From Tilletiaria anomala UBC 951 (taxonomy: Eukaryota; Basidiomycota; Exobasidiomycetes; Georgefischeriales; Tilletiariaceae): a stretch of DNA of 64,000 nt. A program made the translations under genes and the position numbers. The notes under the pieces were generated by a model. It was not told where the DNA came from and ran no database searches. It saw nothing but the letters and a program-made list of their open reading frames with translations. Positions 12,450 through 22,505 of the stretch are shown piece after piece; within the stretch, counting starts at the first letter, position 1; each line of letters opens with the position of its first letter. The stretch is from contig NW_013547012.1 in the NCBI RefSeq assembly GCF_000711695.1, positions 1 to 64,000 on the forward strand. Direction: 5' to 3'.

Positions 12450-14803
12450 TCAGCTCATGGACTGTCGGTGCCAGTCGGAAGATCTCTGTTTGGAAACGCC
12501 ACCTGCGACATCGTTCTTGTACCACGTCTTCGATGAGCTTGGCGTCGCGTCTTCGCTGCCTGTTCGCACATGTATGTACCGCGCGTCTGGCGGTGTCCAT
12601 GTGCCGCCGTCGCCGCCGCCCGGGTATCTGTGCAGATCTGGCAAACCAGTAGAATCATAACGCCCATGACCGTGCTGCTCCTGCGAGTAGACTAACGTAT
12701 TGCCGGACTGTTCGCCCTCGTGAATAATGCGAGCTGCAACGAATGCGGAGCCGGGTCGCTCCGACATGATTCTGGCGCTTGAGCGCCTGCGGGTGTCCGT
12801 GGTGATCATGTCAGTCGAGCTGTACAGGCGCTTTTGCATGTATGCTCGCTGCCTGCGTCGGCGGCGCAAGCAAACGCATAGGAAGATGGCAAGACCGAAG
12901 AAAAAGATGACGGAGAACACGCTAACTGCGATGCCGAGGATGGCGGCGGTGCTGAGCTGCCCATCCGACGGGAAGCCGGTGACTGCCTTGAATGTTGGTA
13001 GTGGTGCGCTGGTGGCGTCTGGGCTGGTCTCGCCTCCCTCGGATGTATTGGCTGAGAGCGACTTGCAGTTGTTCTGGTCAACCTGGTTGTTCGACCCGAT
13101 CGGTGCGCCAAAGGCGGCGACAACGGCTTGCGAGTCACGTACAGGGATGATGAGCGTGCCATCTGACCCGACCTGCACAGTGGCCGTGTTACCATCGTTG
13201 ACGGTCGTAGGTGCACCGGTGTTGGACTGTTCGAAGGACAGATTGTTCCAGGTGGTATTCTGCTTCGAGTCCGAGCCCTGAGCGGTGAGATAAGACAAAT
13301 AGGCAGTCTGCCCAGCCATTTTTGGTAGCGAAACGCTGAACGAAATGCTGTTCTTGGGGTAGACGTAGCTCTGAGACTCTTGCGTATTGATCAGCACGGT
13401 GGAAGCGAGATCATTTCCTCTGTAGACCGAGTAGGCAGCGAGATGGCTGTTGTATGCGCCTGGAACGTTACCAATCATGAGAGTTCCGATGCGAGTATTG
13501 CACTGCGCACCCACGATCTGCGACATTGCCGCAAAGGCATAGTACGACGAACGGACGTGGGGACCGACGCCATTGGCATTGCCTGGTTGCCAAGGCGAGC
13601 CATACGAGTTGTCCGTCATGTGCATCTGCACCGACGAAACTTTAATGGTGGCAGCATACAGGAAAAAGTTGAGAGTCCAAAGCGTATTAGCTGCAAGAAA
13701 GGCAGGGGCCATCAGCAGGAGAACCGAATTAGACGTCTGCGCGAGAAAGATTTACCAAATGTATCGCTGATGCCCTGAATCCCTGTCGGACCAACGGCGC
13801 CCATCTCCCTCAGGTAGTACGGCTTTCCCGTAACGGCCGCTGACTGCGCCTGGTTGGCCCACTCGCCGAACTGTTTGTACGTGTTGGAGAGGTCGAGGAG
13901 GTATCCCGAGCTTAATTCGTACGTGCTGACGCCGACGTAATAAAAGTAATCGTGCTGGTTCCACCCGGCGACGTAAATTCCATTATCGACGGCAACTCCT
14001 GTGTTGACCAGGTTGCTGATACGGTACGCATGCCCTGATGAGGTGGCCGTCGTGGCCGTCACGGCGGGCTCAAAGAAATTGGTGGGCAAGTTGCGCTTCT
14101 TCAGCACCTGGTTGTTGACAGCCTGAGCACGAGTCGACCATTCGGAGCCAAAGTTGTTGACTGTCCAGCCCGAATCGCGGTAGCCATTGATAAGGTATAG
14201 GTCTGGCTCGTTTCCAATCTCGAGGCTGACGATTTTGACATTCTGAAGCAAGGTAAATGCAGCCTCTGCTTGCTCTACGAGCCGGTCTACAGCATCTGAG
14301 CCGTTGTATGCGAGGTTGAGTCCATAGGTGATGGGCGTATTTGGCGGCATGAGGTCCAACGAGTTGAAGAAGCCAGGACCGATGATGAATTTATCTGTCG
14401 GTGTGTTGCCCTGCCCGTGAGGGTTGGAGTTGGTGATGAGGCCTATCCCAGACTCATTCGGGCCGTAAATCATGTTGTCACCGGAGTTTCCCCCGATACG
14501 CAGATGCGGCGGCACGCCAGAATAATTGGCGAGGTTGGACAACAGCTGGTACGTTAGCTGGTTGACTGAACCGGATCCGGTGAAAGAGAGCAGATTGGAC
14601 GGCTCGATTCCCATGCCGGCAAAGGAGGGCGACAGCACGACCGAGAGGCCGTTGGCGGATTGAACATTTGCTGCTGGCGAAAGGCTGACGGTGCCTGCGT
14701 TGTTCTGAGCGGTGACAGAAGTCGCAGACGCGAGCAGCAAAGATGCAATCAGACGCAAAGAGGACCGTACTGCCTGCATGTTGGCGCTTCGCAAGGTGAA
14801 CAT
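12450..14803 (-). CDS. GH79-type glycosidase with C-terminal membrane anchor
   Basis: Secreted or surface glycoside hydrolase of the family 79 (beta-glucuronidase/heparanase-like) type. Two exons, 14803-13756 and 13690-12450, give about 762 residues; a start at 14779 would give 754. A signal peptide follows (SLRLIASLLLASATSVTAQ). The acid/base motif appears as EIGNEPDLY, and the nucleophile is plausibly the Glu in YYLREMGAVGP. The beta-sandwich C domain (LWTLNFFLYAATIKVSSV onwards) is split from the barrel by the 65-base intron. Near the end is one transmembrane helix (AAILGIAVSVFSVIFFFGLA) followed by a run of Cys and Arg and a roughly 120-residue Ser/Arg/His-rich cytosolic tail. That topology tethers the enzyme to the plasma membrane with the catalytic part outside. 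Substrate cannot be read from sequence; glucuronide or arabinogalactan side chains are family precedents. Confidence 0.82.
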
Positions 14804-17135
14804 GCTTTGTCCAGATCTGCTTGTACTTGGGCAAAGTTGCGAGCGCGAAGCAATGTCTCTGGAGTGCAACGAGCAGTCAAAGGGGGTGGAGCATGGAGGT
14901 ATGAGCTGTTAATAATAGCACACCACCCGGTACCCGTTCCGCACTGCTCTGTTAAGCCCTTCGCGTTGATGAATGTGTAAGCGGGAGGTAAGGAGGGGCG
15001 GGACCAGCATCGACCAATTTTGAGCAGTGCAAATTGCCGCTGCAGCTTCATGTTGTGGGCGGGCCCCTTCGTAGGGCAAGGGAAGATATTCCGCGAAAGA
15101 AGTGTCAAGGTGAGTTAGCCAAGAATGTTCGCAGCAATCCGACCTCTTCGCCGCATGAATGTTCTGCTGCAATCTTTAGCAAAGAGCTGTATGTGAGCTG
15201 TAGAGAGAAGAGTTAGGCAGCTTCGAAAAAGGTCCGAGAGGCGTAGATGCGCAACTGGATATGTATTGAAGCAGCACAGTTCAGCGTAAGAGGTACGGTC
15301 CGAGCAAGGTAGGATGATGACCACGCATTCAGGTACGTCTGACTGGACATGAAACAGTTTCAGCTCCAGCCTCTGCAGTTTGGCTCTCAGGGGCGATTCA
15401 TCTTCTTCCTCAGCGCACAGTCAGCAGAGGGGAAATGCTGACGACACAGTTTTGGACGAGGAGGACGAGGGCCTTGTGTTGCCCATCCACAAACGCACGC
15501 CTTTGCTGTTTCTCATTAAATTGATGATGAAGAATCGAGGCCGATGATGCCTGCGGATGAGAATAGTGTGACGAGCGAGATCGTCAGAGCTCGAGCGCCG
15601 ACAGTCGACAGTGGCCCGGTGCCTGGGTGGGAGGTGCATGTATAGCAATCATCACATCATCACACAGCTCCGACTACGGTCGCGGACTCACAACGCGACG
15701 GGCCGCACGCGCTTGCGTTTGACGCCAGCTGAGCGGACGCGAATATGCCGAGTACCTACACTGCTGAGTACCATAGCGATCACCAGCGCGGCAAAGGCGC
15801 AGGAGTCGGCCGGAAAGTGAAGGCTTGTTGTACGCGTTGAATCGGGGGAGTTAAGGTTCGGTGTACGGGAGCTCGGGGTTCTCCCATCCCTGGCAGCTAC
15901 GTGGAAATTTATTCCCACATCCGGCGCAATATCCCTGACAACCACTGTTGAAACTCGATGTGTACCATCAACTGGTCCACACCGCGATTCGTAGACAGCG
16001 AGCACTTCGTTGAGTTCTGCCGTGGTCCTGAAGAACGTACCATCGCTACAGCCACCATGGCTCTCCTTTCAAGAAGTGTATTAGGTGATTCGTTTCAATT
16101 GCTTTCAACTCCGCTTCGATTTGGCATCAAGTGTAAAGCACAGGGGAGGGGGGAATAAAGAAGGCAATCCGAAGGCGTGCAGACTCCAAACGCACGGTCC
16201 GGGGCCGCGTTGCAGTCCACCGTGCAATAAGATAGGGGCGGTGAAAACAAAAGGGCACATGGAACCACAAATATGATTCGACAGCATGGCGGTAAACCGA
16301 AGCCGAAGAAGAGCTCCTTAGACAAAGCCCCACAAGCCCAGGCAAGACACAGTCGCCTTATTGGCTTTCACAGCGAATTTAACTAACATGAACTGTTCTA
16401 CCCAGTGCAATTGTAGTGAAAGAATTAGGCCCCGATATCATTTCTGATATTCCTGGTTACATGGGTAGAAGTGTGTGGCTGCTCATGGGTCGCGGAACAT
16501 CGTTGCCTTGACCGTCAGTGGTACCACGGAAGGCTTTTGGACCCGAGTCGAACAACACGCATCTTGGATTCCAACGTAATTAGCAAAATCGATAAACACC
16601 TGCCCGAGCGATAAGGAAATATTAGGCCTGTGCACCGAGACGCAGGGTAGCCATCCAAGGTCTTCTAAAGGAGCTTCCGAGTACCCGAGCCTGTGTGAAG
16701 CGTGGGGCCTGATTCTTCTCTTGAGGTAGAATCCACCCAGTCCTACGCCGGGACATGGAGGGTTACATCTCAGCAGGTGAATTGATCAATCGTTCAACCG
16801 ATGAAGTGGGCGAAGCTGCAATGGAGTAGCGTGGCGTGGTGGATCATAGCGTCGTTCACCTGGTGTGGCGTGGATAGGCGTGGTGTGTGCCTGTCGGCGG
16901 GCGTGCCGCGCGGCACACCATCAGTGTCTGCACTCGTCACCCACCAAGAGACGACGGACGTTGCTTGTCGATAGGCGATAATGCCATCTTCTTGTATGAG
17001 GTCCGGGTTCGACATGCACAACTTCAGACTCCATGCCCGTCGCAGCGCATCTCTCAGCTGAGCATCTTCCGAGGGAAGCAAACAAGACGCAGACTTGTGT
17101 GCGCACGCTCTCGCCGGTGATCGCGTCAAAACAGC
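14804..17135. other. Long divergent intergenic region
   Basis: 2.3 kb between the GH79 start (-) and the sorting nexin start (+). Frames up to about 105 codons exist (for example 15688-16005, minus) but none resembles a known protein or shows convincing splice partners. A CATCATCACATCATCACA stretch lies near 15645-15665. I see no tRNA, 5S rRNA or transposon ends. Confidence 0.4.
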
Positions 17136-18768
17136 ATGTCAGCAGGACCGCTAACGGATGGAGGGTTCGGCAGCGAGGGCTACCTTGTTCCGTCCGAAGA
17201 GGCTGATGTGGAAGAGCACCCATGGGGAGCTCCGCCGGCTGCGCCGGCAGCAGCTTCTTCCAGCAGCAATGCGACATCAGAAACACACAAGTTCCTAGTC
17301 GGGGGCCCATCATCTGGCTTGGAAAGCACGAGTGCTGGCTTCATCGGCGGCTCCAGCGCCGCAGCAACAAGCGGCTTTGGAGGGTTCGCCGTCGACGAGG
17401 ATATAAACAACGGGATCGGGGGCTTTGGTTCTGGCGGCTTCTCAAAGCAGCCGCCTTCGCTGGGAGGATCAGGCTTCTTCAATGCTGGGGCACCGGTGTC
17501 AACACCGCCGACGCGGTCGTACTTTGGCGAGCTGTCCAACTTGGATCCCCACGCCAATGGACAGGGCATGGCGAGCGCAACTTCGGGCTCTTCCTTCTTT
17601 GGCCAAGCCGCTGAGTCTCCAGATGAGGAAGTTTATCGCTCTGCGCCGTCTTCGCGGTTCACATCAGCAGGCGCCGGCAGCGCTTTCCAACCACCCGCAG
17701 CAGCGCCTGACGTTCTTTCGCACCATCAGCAGCAACATCAGTCTGTCTTTGGAGAGCCGCAGGAGCTGCACCAACCGCATACGTCTTCGCAGCTGTGGGG
17801 TGGCCCGCCGGATGCTGCTGCTGCTAGTTCAGCGCCCCCTCCACCGCCTAGCAAACAGTCGATGTCGCCTCCTGTATCGCAACAGCACCTTCATCAGCAG
17901 TTTCAGCATCATCAACAGCACCAGCCCCCTCACCCTTCAGATCAGCAAGAGAGGGCCCCGTCGAACGGCAATGTTGGCCCCTTGGGGAACTCTTCCGGCT
18001 TCCCCAACCAGAGCGGCGCGCAGGCGCAAATGCCATCGGCCTCGCATCGCGCTTTCACATCGCACGCTTCGCACTTTACCGGCGGGGGTGCAGCCGGCAG
18101 CGGCGGACTACCGCAAAGCATGCTGCCGGGCGGGTACGCGTACAACTCGAACGTCTCCGCATACTCTCCGTTTGCGCGCGTCGACAGCCTCAACGCGCAC
18201 AAGGAGACGGCTGAGGACATGTATGGCGTGCCCGAGAACTTCTTGGAGGTGGAAGTGAAGAATGCGATGACGCATGGCTTTGGGCGGAAGCAGTACACGG
18301 ACTACGAGATCGTCACGAGGGTGAGTGGCGCACCATGTGCTGCCCTGACCTACAGAGGGGAGAATGACAACTGTTTTTAACGTGCCGCCAGACCAACATC
18401 CCTGCGTTCAAAGTGCGCTTCTCATCTGTCCGCCGACGCTACTCCGACTTTGAATACTTCCGGGACATCCTGGAGCGCGAGTCGAACCGGGTCAACATCC
18501 CCGTGCTGCCTGGCAAAGTGTTCACGAACCGCTTCAGCGACGAGGTGATCGAGTCGAGGAGGGAGGGCCTCGAGCGCTTCTTGCAGATCGTCGCTGGTCA
18601 TCCTCTTTTGCAAGTGCGTTTCCTTCCATCACAACTGACGAAACATTGTAGCTGATTCTCAGAGACACTCCTTCCCCATTCCCCGCCTACCTGTCCATGA
18701 AGACCGGGAGCAAAGTCTTGTGCGCATTCCTACAAGATCCCAATTTCGATCGCTCGCAGTGGATGTAA
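17136..18768 (+). CDS. SNX3: Sorting nexin GRD19/SNX3 with long N-terminal tail
   Basis: PX-domain protein that binds phosphatidylinositol 3-phosphate and directs retromer cargo from endosomes to the Golgi. Exons 17136-18320, 18392-18613 and 18703-18768 join to 490 residues. The last 125 residues are a near-complete SNX3/Grd19: [40 protein letters not shown], the [14 protein letters not shown] lipid-binding block, [10 protein letters not shown], then [20 protein letters not shown] at the end. SNX3 proteins usually have about 140-165 residues. Here about 365 residues precede the PX domain, rich in Gly, Ser, Ala, Pro, Gln and His, with poly-Gln/His stretches near 17725-17940 and no known domain. 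The extension is open and in frame with the PX domain in exon 1, so it is likely translated. A start near 18219 giving only a short SNX3 is the alternative. Confidence 0.9.
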
Positions 18769-19185
18769 TCTGAGCGCAACGCGAAGACGCCTGTTTGCCT
18801 TTACCACATTGTGCAGACGGCACATTCTCAGCTGCACGAAAACGCATGGGTAGCTAGCTTATCTTGCAGCTGTAGCAGCCGTGTCACGGGTGAGCATACC
18901 CTGCGGGAGTGGGGGGCTGCTGGAGAAGGTATAGGTTCATTGCCGGGTGCATGTGTAGTTCAGAAGACAGGGGGCGTGTAATCGGTTGCAGAACACTAGA
19001 AAAGAGTTGGCTTAGGGAAAGAATCCATGCCAACCAAGCCTGGAGCAGGTCCAAGAGAGCAGATTCGGGCCCTCCCGCAAGGCCACCGAGTCGTCTACAG
19101 CGCCCTGCCCCTCACAATGCCGTATGCACGTCTCTCATCTCGGGCTCTTGCTGGAGCCGGAGCTGATCTAAGCACTCGAGCTTGC
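18769..19185. other. Convergent intergenic region
   Basis: 417 bases between the stops of SNX3 (+) and PMP3 (-). Only 3' untranslated sequence is expected; no gene seen. Confidence 0.45.
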
Positions 19186-19978
19186 TCAATACTTAAGAAT
19201 GATGTAGAGCTGTTAAAGTGTTGCAAAGGGAGTGAGCAGCGTCAGCGACAAGACCCTGGGAAAGAAAGCGGCAAGGTGTGAACGTACAGCGTGGATGATA
19301 CCTGGAATGTAACCAAGGATCTGTAGAGGAACGAAATCAACGATCGTTTCGTGTGAGCAAACCAGATTCTGGAATAGAAAACGCGCAGTGGGGAAATCGT
19401 GTGCCCCACTACTCACAGTAAGCAGGATGTTAATCCAGAAGTCAGCGGCGCATCCACGCTCGAGGAAGACACCCAGCGGCGGGAGGATGACGGCGAAGAT
19501 GATCTGAGGAATGGGCGCAAGGAAGCGTAAAGAACGGAATAAGGTATGGTCAGTAACGTATCAACTCGCAGGGCTTGTTCTGTCAAAGACAAGGAAGCTG
19601 ATGCTCAGTCTGGTCGAGAAAAAAACCCTTGCCCAACTCCGCACCCCGCAACTCGCACCCCACGCCTTGCAATGTCCGCACCTCAAGCCAGGCGCAGCAT
19701 TCTTCGTGGTCTAGTGGCCAGATGCAACGTGGTCCCCTCGCAGCGCCTGACCCGCGCATGTCGGCACTCGTTTCGATACTTCACCCCGATTGTGTGCACC
19801 ATGCCGCTCCGCAAGATGCACTACTCCTCCTCGCAATGAGTCGCTCGCCATTCCACGATCCTGCTCGCATCCTCCACTGCACGCAACCGGCCATTTCACA
19901 GTCTCCTAGCGAGCAGCCGGCACAATCGCGAGGGACGTGCGGGCTCACCTTGCAGATGTCCGAAGCGGTGAAAGGCAT
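19186..19978 (-). CDS. PMP3: Plasma membrane proteolipid PMP3 (UPF0057)
   Basis: Small hydrophobic protein that keeps plasma-membrane potential and cation tolerance in yeast. Four tiny exons on the minus strand, all phase 0, were found by eye: 19978-19949, 19503-19417, 19320-19288 and 19209-19186. They encode 57 residues, the usual family length. Exon 1 gives MPFTASDICK. Exon 2 gives IIFAVILPPLGVFLERGC and then AADFWINILLT, the first helix and signature PPLGVFLE. Exon 3 gives ILGYIPGIIHA and exon 4 LYIILKY. All splice sites are gt...ag (gtgagc, gtgagt, gtacgt donors). Intron 1 is 445 bases, the longest in the window; the others are 96 and 78 bases. No single exon is longer than 87 bases, so simple frame-based annotation would miss this gene. 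The match to the family is almost end to end. Confidence 0.95.
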
Positions 19979-21010
19979 GTTGTCCGGGCTATTTCTTTGG
20001 GCTGCTTTAACGGTAGATCAGTGCGTACCTTAAGGCGAGCAAGAGCAGCGGTAATGATGGATGTGGGAAGGGGATGTGAAAGGGGTAAACAACGATGCTG
20101 TACTTGTACCGCGGGACGTATTTATCGTCATGTGGTAGGGCCGAACAGGGGATGAGGAGCGAGCCTGTGCAGTGTTGTCACCGCGACGTCATGTCAACTC
20201 AAGCATACATGCAAGTGAGGGAACAATGCACACATACACACACGGACAGCGCCCTGCCACTCATCTACTGTGCTCCCCGGATCGCAGCACAGCCGAAAAA
20301 GATGCTCCCCCGTGCTGTCCTCCTCCCTCTCCTCTCTCCACCAGTTGGGAGCGCGCACAGCAGAACTGCTTGCGACAGCCTGCCAGCGTCAGGCATGTTG
20401 GTTGACAGTCACCAAAAAGTGGGCAATCCTGCGTCGTGCGGTGTTGTGCCGCGCAAGTCGCCATGTGGCTTACCTTTGCAACGCGCAGCACTGCTCCGCT
20501 CTAGATATCGTTCATCATACGCTCAACAGCTGCCCTGGGCAATGAGTGCAGTCGACTCTGGGCTGCACATCACTGTCACACTCCACGGTGATACACACAT
20601 GCAGGGCACCAGAGCGCAGCCGCACGTGACACGGGCATGAACAAACGGCAACCATGACGTAACTCGCTCTTCCTCGTCACTCAGCGGGTCCGAGTTCCGG
20701 GGAGCAACAATATCCTTGGAAATGACGGTTGCTTGCGCCAACCCCCTCTTTTGCTTAGTACATGTAGCAATCAGGCAGGCTCGCTTCGCCAAGCTGCGCT
20801 CGGCGTGTATGAGGCTTACCTACGCCATACGCCGCGCCCCCGGGAAGAGGACGTTCGAGAAATGACTCTGCGCACGAGGCTACTCCGAGAAAATCTCCAC
20901 CGAGTTCCGCTTCGTGTCGCATCGCGTCTTTTCAGTTGACGAACCCCCCACCTGTACCTGTACTTCTCCTTTTCGGTCTCTGCATTAGCAAACCTACAGC
21001 GAAAATGGTC
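19979..21010. promoter_or_regulatory. PMP3 upstream region
   Basis: About 1 kb between the PMP3 start (-) and the transposon remnant. It should contain the PMP3 promoter. A CRE/Atf-like TGACGTAA lies at about 20655. A 20770-20940 stretch reads as an open frame with Leu/Arg-rich sequence that I do not recognise. Confidence 0.4.
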
Positions 21011-22135
21011 GATGACGCTCTCCAGGCTCCGAAGAGAACGATTTGGACGTTTTTGCGTCTCCAGTGAGCCGCACTCCTCCACTGGAACCCGCGGTAAGAT
21101 CCTCAAGAATGCAAAAGCTCATTCGCAAAGAGATGCTTCGCAGCACGTCCACGCCAACCTCTCGACTGTACCAGCGCTCGTCAAGAAAGATCGCGAACAC
21201 GATAAAAGAAGTGATCTTCCGCGGTCTGGCAGTCCACGCAAATTCACTGAGAGGGATGAGTGCAAGGGCAAAGCTTGCATGCTGGGACCACTGCGGATAC
21301 TGCCGGTGGGGGGAGACTTGCAAGCGCATGGGCCAAGAATATCCCAACGATGTATCCCATTTTCACCCTCTAGAGACTTCTCAAAAAGCACAGGCTGACT
21401 TGGGCTAAGTATGTGAAGAAGCACTGCCTTTGTCCGAAGAGCATCAAAGACAGGAGACTGTGGATAGTAGAGAGTCAAGCCACTGACTTCGACAAGATCC
21501 CTCTTCACGCCCGAAGCGTCATTTGAAGTTAGCGTACACCCGGTCTCCAAAGTCAACATGCGCCTAGAAGAGAAGTAAAAGAGCCAGAATATACGCAAAT
21601 CGCTCCCTGGTGTGAGATACAAAGGCATGTACTGGACTGCAGTCGGCAAAGGCTTCAAATCGTCATTGGTCTTCCCATACAGTACCTGGCATGAGCAGAC
21701 CGGCAAGATGACGGCTTGGCAAAAGGGCAAGAAAGGCTTAAATAATCAAGGATATTTCAACATCACCTAAGGCCTCTTGGCCCAGGCAGTCGAAAAGATT
21801 ATTAGGATCTACGGTGACTGCATCGTTCTCGAGGAAGGTGCTCCTGCTTACAAGGCCAAGCGGGCAAAGGGGGCGCGCGAGATCGTCGACTACGGACGAA
21901 CCATCCAGGCGGCAGCCCTGAGCTCAATGACATTAAGAACTGCTGGTCCACGCTGAAGCTCGCATCAGGAACCTGGTCAATGGTACCCACACAATGGGCC
22001 AGTTCATGGAGACAGCACAGGTAGGCTGGGAGGCGATTCCACAGCATGAGATTGACAGGCTTATCGATACTATGCACGAACGACACGAGCATGTGAGGAA
22101 GGCGAAGCGATCATGCACGAAATATTAGACCCCTC
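21011..22135 (+). mobile_element. Decayed Tc1/mariner-type DNA transposon
   Basis: Remnant of a Tc1-type transposase. The N-terminal helix-turn-helix and linker are readable from 21012 (GKILKNAKAHSQRDASQHVH, then LSTVPALVKKDREH and DLPRSGSPRKFTERDE). The middle appears around 21600-21780 (YKGMYWTAVGKGFKSSLVFP) and the GAPAYKAKRAK motif around 21840-21870. The C-terminal DDE segment (LNDIKNCWSTLKLRIRNL, then MGQFMETAQVGWEAIP) runs to a stop near 22125. The pieces lie in at least three frames with several internal stops: TAA near 21570, TAA at about 21768, and frame changes near 21400 and 21950. It therefore makes no transposase. I could not find convincing terminal inverted repeats, so the ends are approximate. 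Copy number elsewhere in the genome is unknown. Confidence 0.8.
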
Positions 22136-22505
22136 AGGGATTAAATACATATCCAGGACTTGTTACTTGGCTCAAGTGACGAGATTATTGTTAAAGGCTG
22201 TAGGAGCAATGTGGGTGAATGGCAAGGAGGGAACATGTGGGTCGCAAGCCGGAACTGGGTGTAGTGAGTGCCGCCTATGTTTAGCCATTCCCCTCAATCG
22301 ACACATCCATCCTTCTGCAATGAATACGGACGGCATCGAACCCTCGAGTGCGTGCCAACTTCAGTCAACTGCATTCAACAGAACAACCGCGAAGCCAAAC
22401 AGCAACGTCAATGTGATACATGGCGGCACACCGATGTCATCCCGCGTCCTGCAAGTTCAACCGCTGCTGTCACAGTGAAAGAATTCATGTAACTTGTGCT
22501 GTAAA
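22136..22505. other. Intergenic region downstream of the GCK kinase
   Basis: 370 bases between the transposon remnant and the stop of the kinase gene (-). No gene seen. It may include the right end of the transposon and the kinase 3' untranslated region. Confidence 0.4.

Noticed and set aside
17425-18258. 277-codon frame overlapping SNX3 in another plus-strand frame
   Set aside because: Composition (Arg/Ser/Leu) is that of a frame-shifted reading of the Gln/Gly/Ser-rich tail; the SNX3 frame joins the PX domain.
22320-22345. tRNA B-box-like GGTTCGATGCC on the minus strand
   Set aside because: The flanking bases do not form a T stem and no A box or acceptor stem was found.
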